From: Clostridia bacterium
GTDB lineage: Bacteria; Bacillota; Clostridia; Oscillospirales; CAG-272
Direction of reading: 5' to 3'
Assembly: GCA_017503285.1 (NCBI GenBank)
Contig: JAFVTH010000016.1
Span: 1-64,000 of the forward strand
Length of the DNA stretch: 64,000 bases
Below are positions 1 to 7,689 of the stretch, one piece after another. The notes beneath the pieces are model-generated. The model made no database searches. It had not been told where the DNA came from and saw nothing but the letters and a program-made list of their open reading frames with translations. A program made the position numbers and the translations under genes. Positions within the stretch are counted from its first letter, which is position 1, and every line of letters starts with the position of its first letter.

Positions 1-197
1 GACCTTTTTGCTTTGCAAAAATTAGTCGGTTCTAATCTGAAAGCTAAGCAAAAATGATTGAGTATCATTTTTGCAACGCTTTTCTCCACAAAGCAAGGAG
101 AATGGCAAGCCAAGCCGGTCTTGGCGAAGGCAGGCGACTATGCGGCTGGAGCGCATCGTCACCTCCAAGCAAGCGACAGAAAAGTAAGATTAATTCA

Positions 198-228
198 AGG
201 ACACCCTCGTGGTGTCCTTTTGTTTTGT
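198..228 (+). terminator. Terminator-like hairpin of repeat unit 1
   Basis: The 9-bp stem AAGGACACC/GGTGTCCTT has the loop CTCGT and a T-rich tail. The same hairpin recurs in unit 2. Confidence 0.6.
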
Positions 229-441
229 TGTGACGTGGCTTTGATCGACTTTTTTGCTTTGCAAAAATTAGTCGGTTCTAATCTGAAAGCTAAGCAAAAA
301 TGATTGAGTATCATTTTTGCAACGCTTTTCTCCACAAAGCAAGGAGTATGGCAAGCCAAGCCGGTCTTGGCGAAGGCAGGCGACTATGCGACTGGAGCGC
401 ATCGTCACCTCCAGACAAGCGACAGTAAAGAAATACTAATT

Positions 442-474
442 AAAGGACACCCTCGTGGTGTCCTTTTGTTTTGT
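442..474 (+). terminator. Terminator-like hairpin of repeat unit 2
   Basis: The 10-bp stem AAAGGACACC/GGTGTCCTTT has the loop CTCGT and is followed by TTGTTTTG. It matches the hairpin of unit 1. Confidence 0.6.
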
Positions 475-512
475 GGTGACGCAGTATTGACCGACCTTTT
501 TGCGTTGTCGCA

Positions 513-1136
513 TTAGAAAAGCACCCCTTTTGGGTGCTTTTCTTTATTGATTAATCGTCTTTTGTGAACTAGCAAAATAATGCCAAGCGCCAAAACTCCA
601 AGAGTAACGCCGATGCCCGTTAGCAGATTAAAAAGCTGAATTTCATTTTCTGTCATACCCTCAAAGGACACTAGCATTGACCGTTGTAGCGCAAAAATCG
701 ATGCCAAGCTATCAGCTAGCGAGATAAAGCCAAGTGCTGTTACCGAGTCAGCCCCTTGCTTTCTTGACCTAAGAAGCCCAATTATGCTAAGTGTGATTTT
801 TGTAAAGGCGTAAAGGGCAATTGTTATCATAACAATTATATGAAATTTTGTTCCGCGGTCCTTCACAACAGAAAGCACCACCGTACCACCAAGGCACACA
901 GAAAGGACTATAAGCATAATACCCGTTACCTTGTGTGCAAACCTAATTTCGCTTGCTTCGCCATGCTTTTTGATTTGCAAATTTGCAAAGCGCAAAACGC
1001 TTAAAACCACGTAGTATGCACCCAATGTAATAAACCACCAGGATTTAGTATAAAAGCCTAAAAATAAATTTACAACAGCAAATGCCACACTTAACCCAAG
1101 GCTAATATATGGCATAGATTTTGTGCTTATTTTCAT
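513..1136 (-). CDS. Six-helix membrane protein, unknown function
   Basis: This 207-residue protein is almost entirely hydrophobic, with about six membrane helices and a basic C-terminal tail. I do not recognise a family with confidence; the helix pattern resembles small DUF308-like membrane proteins. It overlaps the upstream membrane gene by 4 nt (start inside ATGA), so both are translated from one transcript that diverges from a TetR regulator and is probably controlled by it. The last residues, EKHPKGVLF, are encoded by the terminator hairpin at 517-541, so translation runs into the terminator. A drug- or stress-related membrane role is possible but only inferred from the regulator. Confidence 0.7.
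   Translation of the reverse strand: MKISTKSMPYISLGLSVAFAVVNLFLGFYTKSWWFITLGAYYVVLSVLRFANLQIKKHGEASEIRFAHKVTGIMLIVLSVCLGGTVVLSVVKDRGTKFHIIVMITIALYAFTKITLSIIGLLRSRKQGADSVTALGFISLADSLASIFALQRSMLVSFEGMTENEIQLFNLLTGIGVTLGVLALGIILLVHKRRLINKEKHPKGVLF
517..541 (-). terminator. Terminator embedded in the 3' end of a membrane gene
   Basis: The 10-bp perfect stem AAAAGCACCC/GGGTGCTTTT has a 5-nt loop and A/T runs on both sides, so it could act in both directions. It lies inside the last codons of the minus-strand gene. Confidence 0.75.
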
Positions 1137-1501
1137 TTGATTCCCTTAATAACAGGCACCATAGCAATAAGAGATACAATACCAAGTATGCCAACAATGA
1201 TTCCCCAAAGGTAAATTTCCCAAGCGAGGCAAAGACACATTCCAACACCTAAAAGAATTGTACCAACAAGACCAAGGATGAAGGCAATAACGGTCTTTCT
1301 TTCCCATTTAGGAAGATGCTTGTTTTCCATCTTGCACCAAATAATAATAGTAACAAGTCCAAGCACAATGCCAACTCCACCAAGAACCACGCCAACATAG
1401 AAAAGTCCCCATTCCGGAAGCAGCGCCATACACATGCCAATAGCAAATAAAGCACCGGCAAGAGTGCCTAAAATCAAGGCGATAAAATTACTTTTTTTCA
1501 T
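1133..1501 (-). CDS. Four-helix membrane protein with internal duplication
   Basis: This 122-residue protein has four predicted membrane helices arranged as two similar halves (about residues 5-55 and 68-120). Both halves carry a GMC pattern (AIGMCMAL, GVGMCLCL), which suggests duplication of a two-helix unit. No named family is recognised. It is the first gene of a two-gene minus-strand operon and faces a divergent TetR-type regulator. A perfect 15-bp inverted repeat brackets the shared promoter region. Control by that regulator is inferred from the arrangement. Confidence 0.7.
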   Translation of the reverse strand: MKKSNFIALILGTLAGALFAIGMCMALLPEWGLFYVGVVLGGVGIVLGLVTIIIWCKMENKHLPKWERKTVIAFILGLVGTILLGVGMCLCLAWEIYLWGIIVGILGIVSLIAMVPVIKGIK

Positions 1502-1515
1502 AAAAAGCTCCTTTC

Positions 1516-1609
1516 ATTATTCCAACACTTGTTTTTTTAATGCAACTATATTATAATCAATATGTAGCATTAAAACAATCATCAAATTTTATAAAAGTGT
1601 TGGAATAAT
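1516..1609. promoter_or_regulatory. Perfect 15-bp inverted repeat bracketing divergent promoters
   Basis: The arm ATTATTCCAACACTT (1516-1530) is repeated as its exact reverse complement at 1595-1609, leaving 64 bp of AT-rich DNA with TATAAT-like sequences between. One arm lies just upstream of each divergent start codon. A TetR-type protein could bind both arms and close the region by looping; this is inference. Confidence 0.65.
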
Positions 1610-1612
1610 CAA

Positions 1613-2137
1613 ATGAATGTAAAAAATAACAGAAGAAAAAAGGAATCAAGAGAGAAAATTGAAAAGGTATTTATGACCCTTTTGGAAAAGAAGGAGGTCA
1701 GAGAGATAACAGTAACAGAGCTTTGTGAGAAAACAGGCTTGAACCGTAGCACCTTTTACGCAAATTACATAGATGTTTTCGACCTGGCAAGGGAAGTGAA
1801 AAGGGGATTGGAAAACGAGTTTGGACAGCTATTTGTAAACTATAATACCGCAGTTGATGACTATGGCGCACTTAAAATGTTTAAGCACGTAAAGGAAAAT
1901 CAGCTTTTTTATAAAACCTACTTTAAGCTTTCCAGCGACGGCGTAGAGTTAATTTCCATAATTGACAAGGACAGAGCCAGCCGAATGTTTGATACCAAGC
2001 ACATGAAATATCACATAGAGTTTTTCAGAAACGGCTTAAACGCGATTATCAAGCTTTGGATGGACGGTGGCTGTAAGGAATCCCCTGAGGAAATGGTTGA
2101 AATTCTAAAGCAGGAATATAATGGCAGAAGCGTATAA
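1613..2137 (+). CDS. TetR/AcrR family transcriptional regulator
   Basis: This 174-residue protein has an N-terminal TetR-type helix-turn-helix (about residues 10-55; VTELCEKTGLNRSTFYANY is the classic recognition segment). Its C-terminal helical half resembles the TetR_C_7 type. It probably represses the divergent membrane-protein pair, and perhaps itself, through the inverted repeat between them. The ligand is unknown. The ribosome site before the ATG is weak (TTGGAATAATCAA) and overlaps the right operator arm, so operator binding could also limit its own expression. Confidence 0.85.
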   Translation: MNVKNNRRKKESREKIEKVFMTLLEKKEVREITVTELCEKTGLNRSTFYANYIDVFDLAREVKRGLENEFGQLFVNYNTAVDDYGALKMFKHVKENQLFYKTYFKLSSDGVELISIIDKDRASRMFDTKHMKYHIEFFRNGLNAIIKLWMDGGCKESPEEMVEILKQEYNGRSV

Positions 2138-2216
2138 TTTGATATGCAATAAGCAAAGAAAAACATTGTAATAAAGATAGAATTATGTTAAAATCAAAAG
2201 AAGAGGTGGTGGCAAA

Positions 2217-3044
2217 ATGAGCAAGATGCCTTTGTGCGATATGCATACACATTCCCAAAGCTCTCACGATAGCGTGGCAGGGGTAGAGGAAATGGCTATG
2301 GGCGCTATAAAAAATGGCATAAATGTAATTGCCATAACTGACCATGCAGATATTGGGTACTATAAGGAGCATGGTGTAAGGGCTCTTATTAAAAATTCAG
2401 TAAGAGAAACCACTCTTATATCTCAGCAATTTTCCGATAGGCTAAAAATCCTTACCGGCATTGAGCTTGGCGAGGGCATTTGGAATATGGACCTTACCAA
2501 GGAGCTTTTGGATGACCATGGCTACGATGTAGTAATCGGCTCTGTTCATATTGTAAGATACGAGGGCTTCTCCATGCCGTACTCCCAAATTGACTTTTCG
2601 AGAATGGATAAAGAGGTGCTTGACAGATACCTAAAAATGTACTTTGACGACGTGCTTGAAATGGTAAAGACCGTTCCCTGCGACATTATGGCGCACCTAA
2701 GCTGCCCATTTAGATACATAAACGGAAAATACAATTTGAACATTGATACAAGGCTTTATAGACAGCAAATTTTAGAAATATTAAGATATATCATAAAAAA
2801 CTCCATAGCTATGGAGATAAACACCTCCGGTAAGGACACCATGCCGGAGGGCTGGATAATAGAGGAGTTTAAGAAAATGGGTGGATACCTAATAACCTTA
2901 GGCTCAGATGCCCACACACCGGAAAATATAGGCAAGGATTTTGAAAAGACCATACAAGCCCTAAAAAATTTGGGCTTTGACGGATACTATTATTTTGAAA
3001 AAAGACAAAGGATATTTGTAGATTATGGAAAAGAAGCTTTTTAA
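2217..3044 (+). CDS. PHP-domain phosphatase, HisJ/HisK type
   Basis: This 275-residue PHP-domain hydrolase shows the metal ligands in order: DMHTHS near the N-terminus, ITDHAD, a Glu in GIELGE, a His in IGSVH, AHLS and the C-terminal GSDAH. Length and motif order fit histidinol-phosphatase HisJ, but there are no histidine genes nearby, so it may act on another phosphate ester. A strong AGAGGTGG site precedes the ATG. The last 20 bases overlap the start of the GH95 gene, so the two are translationally coupled, and a role in sugar phosphate turnover is conceivable. Confidence 0.8.
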   Translation: MSKMPLCDMHTHSQSSHDSVAGVEEMAMGAIKNGINVIAITDHADIGYYKEHGVRALIKNSVRETTLISQQFSDRLKILTGIELGEGIWNMDLTKELLDDHGYDVVIGSVHIVRYEGFSMPYSQIDFSRMDKEVLDRYLKMYFDDVLEMVKTVPCDIMAHLSCPFRYINGKYNLNIDTRLYRQQILEILRYIIKNSIAMEINTSGKDTMPEGWIIEEFKKMGGYLITLGSDAHTPENIGKDFEKTIQALKNLGFDGYYYFEKRQRIFVDYGKEAF

Positions 3045-5373
3045 TAGCTTTCCTGCCACTCATTGGCAGGAGGCAACGCCTGTTGGCAACGGTCGTCTTG
3101 GCGCAAGCATTTATGGCGCAGCCTATGACGAAAGAATTTTAATAAATCACGAAGCACTTTATAACTGGGTTTGCAACAGTGCCCTTCCTGACGTCTCGGA
3201 GCATCTTTCTAAGGTGCGCGCGCTTATGGATGAAAAAAGGTATAAGGAAGCCAATAGCTATTACGAAAATCTCATTAAGGAAACAGGCTTCAAGTCCAAT
3301 AAGGGCAAATTTTTCCCTGCCTTTGATTTGCATCTGCTTTTTGATAACGAGGGCGCACCCCAGGACTATAAAAGAGAGCTTGATATGGAAAAGGGCATAT
3401 GCACCGTTTCCTACACACAAAACGGCAACAGAATAGAAAGAAGGACCATTGCCTCTAAAACCGACGGCTGTGTGGTTGTTTCAATCACGGCAGAAAAGCC
3501 TATTTCCATTCGTGCAACACTTGAAAGGCACGACATGGCTGATTATGTGGATAGCTGGTACGCAGATGAGTTTAATACCTTTGCCAAGGGCGAGTACATT
3601 TACTCTGAAAGCAAAACTGCAGGTGGGCTTCATTTTTCCGGTATTGTAAAGGTGCTTTCCTGCAATGGCAAAATCAACTCCGGCATTTCGGACAAAAGCT
3701 TAAAAATTGATATGACAGGCAGTACAGCCCTTCAAAACTACATAGGTCTTGAAGACATTACAAGCGCGGTTTTGATTTTGGACGTTTGCGAAATGGTAAC
3801 CCCATTTGAAGAAATGAAGGAGCAAATAGACAAGGTTGACAACGATATAGCAGGCCTATACACGCGCCACGCGAATGCATTTTCAAAAATCTTCAATCGC
3901 GTTAAATTGAACATTGCAGGACAGGAGGAATATCTTTCAAACGAGGCGCTTTTGCTAAGCAGCTACGGCGGTGTGGTAGACACTCGCCTTATTGAAAGAA
4001 TGGCAGACTTTGGCAGATACCTGCTTATTTCCTCATCTACTGATTGTCAATATCCGGCAAACCTACAAGGGCTTTGGAACGGAGCATACTCTCCTGCATG
4101 GGCTTGCACCTTCTTTAATAATGAGAATATCCAAATGGCATATTGGCAAGCCTTTCAGGGCGATATTGCCGAGTGCGCACTGCCGCTTTTTAACCTGTAT
4201 GACCGCTTTAAGGATGACTACAGGCTAAATGCCAAAAACCTATATGGTGCAAGGGGTCTTTTGCTGCCACTGTTTATGGACAACTCGAACGGACTAAAGG
4301 AAAATTTACAGCCCCACGTGCTTTACTGGACGGGCAGCTCTGCTTGGATAAGCGCAATCTATTATGACTATTACCTATACACAGGCGATAAATCATTCCT
4401 TCTTGAAAGGGCATACCCCTTTATGAAGGAGTCAGCCCTTTTCTACGAGGACTTTTATGTTGAGGATGAAAGAGGGCTTTTGAAATCCTACCCTGCAAAC
4501 TCTCCGGAAAACCGTCCGGATGGCGACTTTGAGGGCGCGAAAGAGCTTAGCGTTTCCATAAATCCAACAATGGACTTTGCACTATTCAAGGAGCTTCTTA
4601 CAAACCTTATCAGCGCATCAAAGGTGCTTGATATTGATAGTGAGGACAGGGCGCGCTGGGAAAATCTGCTTAAGAAAATCCCACAATATGAAATCAATGA
4701 GGACGGCGCAATAAAGGAGTGGCTACACCCTGACTTTAAGGATAATTACCACCACCGTCATCAGTCCCATATATACCCTCTTTTCCCGGGCTTTGAGATA
4801 AATGAGGACGACACACCAAAGCTTTACGAGGCAACAAGAGTGGCAGTCGAAAAGCGCCTTTGCATAGGCTTAAAGGCACAAACAGGCTGGTCGCTTGCTC
4901 ATATGTCAAATATTTATGCAAGGCTATCTGACGGAAAAAGAGCCAAGGAGTGTCTGGATTTGCTATGTCGTTTCTGCACAGGCAACAACCTATATACCCA
5001 CCATAACGACTGGCGTAATATGGGCGTCACGCTTAAGTTTTTACACGCAGGACACCCACCATTCCAAATTGATGCAAATATGGGCTTTACCTCCGCTGTA
5101 TATGAAATGCTACTTTTCTCCGACGGCAAGAAGATTAAGCTTTTGCCGGCTCTTCCAAAGGAGTGGAAGAAGGGTAGCATAGAGGGCATTAAGGCAAGAG
5201 GTGGCTACACCGTTTCAATTTACTGGAGTGAAACAGAGGTGAAAGCAAAAATCACCGCCACTAAAGCCGGCACTCTAATGGTTAAAGCACCAAACGGCGC
5301 AAGAGCAACTGAAAAATACACAACCCTCACCCTTGATGCGGGCACTACAGCCGAGCTTACCTACGCACTATAA
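3025..5373 (+). CDS. Glycoside hydrolase family 95 alpha-L-fucosidase, cytoplasmic
   Basis: This 782-residue enzyme has typical GH95 marks: PVGNGRLGA near the N-terminus, NLQGLWN, an Asn pair (N366, N368), a candidate catalytic Glu in IKEW (E565), QTGWSLAH and FQIDANMG with a candidate Asp (D683). GH95 enzymes invert alpha-1,2-fucosyl (some galactosyl) linkages of host or plant glycans. There is no signal peptide or anchor, so it should act on imported oligosaccharides. The start was chosen because ATG at 3025 follows AAAGGATA and lies inside the end of the PHP gene. Exact linkage specificity cannot be read from sequence. Confidence 0.9.
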   Translation: MEKKLFNSFPATHWQEATPVGNGRLGASIYGAAYDERILINHEALYNWVCNSALPDVSEHLSKVRALMDEKRYKEANSYYENLIKETGFKSNKGKFFPAFDLHLLFDNEGAPQDYKRELDMEKGICTVSYTQNGNRIERRTIASKTDGCVVVSITAEKPISIRATLERHDMADYVDSWYADEFNTFAKGEYIYSESKTAGGLHFSGIVKVLSCNGKINSGISDKSLKIDMTGSTALQNYIGLEDITSAVLILDVCEMVTPFEEMKEQIDKVDNDIAGLYTRHANAFSKIFNRVKLNIAGQEEYLSNEALLLSSYGGVVDTRLIERMADFGRYLLISSSTDCQYPANLQGLWNGAYSPAWACTFFNNENIQMAYWQAFQGDIAECALPLFNLYDRFKDDYRLNAKNLYGARGLLLPLFMDNSNGLKENLQPHVLYWTGSSAWISAIYYDYYLYTGDKSFLLERAYPFMKESALFYEDFYVEDERGLLKSYPANSPENRPDGDFEGAKELSVSINPTMDFALFKELLTNLISASKVLDIDSEDRARWENLLKKIPQYEINEDGAIKEWLHPDFKDNYHHRHQSHIYPLFPGFEINEDDTPKLYEATRVAVEKRLCIGLKAQTGWSLAHMSNIYARLSDGKRAKECLDLLCRFCTGNNLYTHHNDWRNMGVTLKFLHAGHPPFQIDANMGFTSAVYEMLLFSDGKKIKLLPALPKEWKKGSIEGIKARGGYTVSIYWSETEVKAKITATKAGTLMVKAPNGARATEKYTTLTLDAGTTAELTYAL

Positions 5374-5380
5374 TAAGAAA

Positions 5381-5416
5381 AAGCACAGATGAAAGCCATC
5401 TGTGCTTCTTTTTTTT
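5381..5416. terminator. Bidirectional terminator between GH95 and DUF4430 genes
   Basis: The 11-bp stem AAGCACAGATG/CATCTGTGCTT has the loop AAAGC and a long T run on the plus strand. A run of A before it provides the tail for the convergent minus-strand gene. Confidence 0.85.
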
Positions 5417-5789
5417 AATATGTTTCAGCCTTAAAGGTATAAACTGCGCCCTCGGTAATAGGTGTTAGGTCAACGCCTGTCATAGCGTATTCGCCGTCAA
5501 TGTAAAATGCCCAGTATGTGCCACTTTCCCAGTCGTAGTAAGTGCCATCAACTGTGGTAACGGTAAGACCGTATTGACTTTCGTAGCCATCAATAAGTCC
5601 CTCTTGTAAAAGCGCATCGCCAAGCATAGCCTTAGTGGAGCTATACTCAAAGGTTTTTTCTGTGCCGTTTAGGTGTACAACCTTTACGGAAAAGCTAAGT
5701 GGCGTTTCGTTGTCCGGCGCATTACAGGAAGCAAAAACCACAGAAAAAGCCATCAAAAGCACAAGCGCTAAAGAAATGACCCTTTTCAT
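5415..5789 (-). CDS. DUF4430 lipoprotein, probable cobalamin-binding surface protein
   Basis: This 124-residue protein has a lipoprotein signal (hydrophobic residues 4-20, lipobox FASC at 18-21). It is followed by one DUF4430 domain with the WAFYIDGEYA-x-TGV segment and a YTFKAETY end. DUF4430 is related to the beta domain of animal transcobalamin. The gene lies behind a cobalamin riboswitch and a transcription terminator, so it should be expressed when B12 is scarce. Together these suggest a surface protein that captures cobalamin or a corrinoid. No BtuCD-type transporter is adjacent. The binding role is inferred; the lipoprotein and domain calls are firm. Confidence 0.85.
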   Translation of the reverse strand: MKRVISLALVLLMAFSVVFASCNAPDNETPLSFSVKVVHLNGTEKTFEYSSTKAMLGDALLQEGLIDGYESQYGLTVTTVDGTYYDWESGTYWAFYIDGEYAMTGVDLTPITEGAVYTFKAETY

Positions 5790-5822
5790 TTTTTACTTTT
5801 CTCCTTTCATTTTACTCGAATA

Positions 5823-5850
5823 AAACAAAAGCCCACCCGTAGGGGTGAGC
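5823..5850 (-). terminator. Expression-platform terminator of the cobalamin riboswitch
   Basis: On the minus strand GCTCACCC, loop CTAC, GGGTGGGC is followed by TTTTGTTTT. It sits between the aptamer and the DUF4430 ribosome site, as expected for transcription-terminating OFF control by B12. Confidence 0.75.
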
Positions 5851-5899
5851 GAAAAGAGCAATAGACGAAAAAAGCAGGACACGTGTCTGACTTTTAACG

Positions 5900-6030
5900 C
5901 ATATTGGCTTTAGTCCCCGCTTGCCCAAGACTAATTTTACCAAGAAATCTTGTGTCTGGGTGGCATTCGGACTTTTACCGTAGAGGCAGCTGCGACGGAA
6001 TTACACCATACTTTCCCACCCTTGACATCT
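5900..6030 (-). promoter_or_regulatory. Cobalamin (B12) riboswitch
   Basis: The minus strand carries the conserved aptamer core in order: GGTGGGAA, GGTGTAATTCC, CAGCTGCC-x-CTACGGTAA and the B12 box GTCCGAATGCCACC. GGGTGG and CCACCC can close the core, and a stem-rich tail follows. This matches the adenosylcobalamin-type class. A second hairpin with a T run (around 5870-5890, containing GACACGTGTC) and the terminator at 5831-5850 follow before the DUF4430 gene. Confidence 0.88.
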
Positions 6031-6036
6031 GCATTT

Positions 6037-6065
6037 ATTATACACCTCTGAAAAATGGTTGTCAA
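6037..6065 (-). promoter_or_regulatory. Sigma-A promoter of the riboswitch transcript
   Basis: TTGACA (6065-6060) and TATAAT (6042-6037) are separated by exactly 17 bp on the minus strand, just upstream of the aptamer. Confidence 0.85.
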
Positions 6066-6068
6066 GTA

Positions 6069-6097
6069 TTGAATTTTCATTTTAGCTATGCTAAAAT
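6069..6097 (+). promoter_or_regulatory. Sigma-A promoter of the amidohydrolase gene
   Basis: TTGAAT, a 17-bp spacer and TAAAAT lie about 30 bp before the ATG, back to back with the riboswitch promoter. Confidence 0.7.
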
Positions 6098-6127
6098 TTA
6101 TGTATAAATGAAAAGGAGCCTTGCAAA

Positions 6128-7210
6128 ATGTCAGAGTACATAAAAATACCAAAAAAATTTCAGGCTATTGACAGCCACTTACATATACACAAGCTTTTTG
6201 AGGAAGAAAGGCAAATGAATTTTATTGACGGGCACGAGTGGTATAAGGATAGCTGTGGCATAAAGGCAATAAACATTGCATCGCTACCAAGAAATGCCGG
6301 TAATAATATGGCGGTTGCCCTTTATAAGGTGGCAAACGAGCAAGCCTTTGCCCATGGCTGTATTGTATACCCGGAAAGCCCTGTAAACCCTAACACAATC
6401 GGCAATATGGATCCCCTTACCCAGTATAAGGAGATGATGGAAATCGGCTTTGACGGTATAAAATTCCTTGAGGGTAAGCCGGAAATATATAAGCGTAATT
6501 GGATACCTGTTGACAGCGACTTTTATGAGCCGTTTTGGGCTGAAATAGAAAAGGACGGCACCCATGTTCTTGCCCACATAAACGACCCGGAGTTTTTTTG
6601 GGACGGGGACAAGGTTTCTGACGAATTAAAGGCAAAGGGCTGGTTTTATGGGGATGGCACATACCTTCCAAGCGAGGAAATGTATAAGCAGATTGACAAC
6701 CTGCTTGAAAAGCATCCAAGTCTTTGCTTGACCCTTGCACACTTTTATTTCTGCTCCGCAAAGCCAAAAAAGCTGGTTGATATGTTTAACAGATACAAAA
6801 ATCTGGCAATAGACATTACCCCCGGCGGAGAAATGTACGTGGACTTTGAAAATAACCACGACTACTATAAGGACTTCTTTGCTAAATATAGCGATAGAAT
6901 ACTTTTTGGCACAGACGGTGATTTTCCAAGATGCGTTGAGGCAATGCGCTGGCTTGCTGACAGAATATATCGCTTCCTTGCAACAGACGAAAGGATAATG
7001 TCCTTTGATAACAACTTAATAGAGGGTATCTTGCTTCCGGAGCATAAGGTAAAGCAAATTCTTTCCGAAAACTTTGTAAGGCGTGTTGGCACCACCCCAA
7101 GGGTAATGAATAAAAAAGCCCTAAAAAATTACATAGATAAGTATAAGCACCTAATCCCCACAAGGGAAGACTACCAGCTTATAGAAGACCTTTGTAAAAA
7201 GTACCTATAA
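6128..7210 (+). CDS. Amidohydrolase-2 family metal hydrolase
   Basis: This 360-residue TIM-barrel hydrolase has SHLHIH near the N-terminus (HxH ligands), IKFLEG, AHIND and AHFYF with ligand histidines, and FGTDGD with the C-terminal Asp. It fits the amidohydrolase-2 (PF04909) group of decarboxylases, lactonases and uronate-type hydrolases; the substrate cannot be told. It has its own promoter and a GGAG site, and it ends at a strong terminator, so it is a single-gene unit. The neighbouring GH95 and sugar-related genes make a sugar-acid substrate plausible, as inference only. Confidence 0.8.
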   Translation: MSEYIKIPKKFQAIDSHLHIHKLFEEERQMNFIDGHEWYKDSCGIKAINIASLPRNAGNNMAVALYKVANEQAFAHGCIVYPESPVNPNTIGNMDPLTQYKEMMEIGFDGIKFLEGKPEIYKRNWIPVDSDFYEPFWAEIEKDGTHVLAHINDPEFFWDGDKVSDELKAKGWFYGDGTYLPSEEMYKQIDNLLEKHPSLCLTLAHFYFCSAKPKKLVDMFNRYKNLAIDITPGGEMYVDFENNHDYYKDFFAKYSDRILFGTDGDFPRCVEAMRWLADRIYRFLATDERIMSFDNNLIEGILLPEHKVKQILSENFVRRVGTTPRVMNKKALKNYIDKYKHLIPTREDYQLIEDLCKKYL

Positions 7211-7216
7211 AAGAAA

Positions 7217-7245
7217 AAATCCCGACACGTGTCGGGATTTTGTTA
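7217..7245. terminator. Bidirectional terminator with GACACGTGTC core
   Basis: The 12-bp arms AAATCCCGACAC/GTGTCGGGATTT are followed by TTGTT on the plus strand and an A run on the other side. It ends the amidohydrolase gene and the convergent nrdR. The centre is a perfect 10-bp palindrome seen again elsewhere in this window. Confidence 0.85.
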
Positions 7246-7683
7246 TTATAAAAACTTTTTAAGCTCCTGCATAAAGGTATCAATATCGTCAAAATCACGA
7301 TATACGGAAACAAAACGGATGTAAGCCACAGGGTCAGCCTTTCTTAGCTCCTGCATAGTAAGCTCGCCAATTTCAGTAGAGGTAATTTCTGTGCGTAGAG
7401 CATTAAGAATGTTAGCCTCAACCTTGTTAGCAATTTGCGCTGCATTAACAGGTCTTTTCTGACAAGCCTTTATAATGCCGGCTTGTAGCTTGCTCTTGTC
7501 AAAATACTCACGAGAGCCGTCCTTTTTGATTACCATAGGCTGTATAGTTTCCACCATTTCAAAGGTGGTAAATCTGCTTTGACAGTTAAGGCACTCTCTG
7601 CGCCTTTTAATGCTGGAGTTTTCCTCAACAGGTCTTGAGTCAATAACCTTGCTTTCCTCAAAGCCACAGTGTGGACACTTCAT
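7246..7683 (-). CDS. nrdR: Transcriptional repressor NrdR
   Basis: This 145-residue protein has an N-terminal zinc ribbon (CPHC at residues 3-6, CLNC at about 32-35), the SRFTTFE linker and an ATP-cone (about residues 49-139). It is the standard nucleotide-sensing repressor of ribonucleotide reductase genes, which it controls through NrdR boxes in response to dATP/ATP. No nrd gene is in the window. It is downstream of a YwaF-type membrane gene (gap 6 nt) and likely co-transcribed with it. Confidence 0.97.
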   Translation of the reverse strand: MKCPHCGFEESKVIDSRPVEENSSIKRRRECLNCQSRFTTFEMVETIQPMVIKKDGSREYFDKSKLQAGIIKACQKRPVNAAQIANKVEANILNALRTEITSTEIGELTMQELRKADPVAYIRFVSVYRDFDDIDTFMQELKKFL

Positions 7684-7689
7684 TATAAA

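Larger units (their letters stand above)
1..508 (+). repeat. Tandem 246-bp repeats of a structured RNA-like element
   Basis: Two near-identical 246-bp units (1-246, 247-492) and the first bases of a third (493-508) lie head to tail; the first unit starts at the window edge, so the array may continue upstream. Each unit holds the same series of hairpins. In unit 1 these are an 11-bp stem 48-58/64-74, TTCTCC 82-87 with GGAGAA 97-102, GCCAAG 109-114 with CTTGGC 120-125, a stem 136-144/152-160, and a terminator-like hairpin 198-220. Open frames run through both units, but they encode the hairpins and differ at the C-terminus, so I read them as non-coding. No known RNA family is recognised. Confidence 0.75.

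Noticed and set aside
58..516. Two consecutive open frames of 81 and 70 codons with near-identical products
   Set aside because: They are the translation of the tandem structured repeat, including its terminator hairpin, lack ribosome sites and differ at the C-terminus, so they are better explained as RNA.
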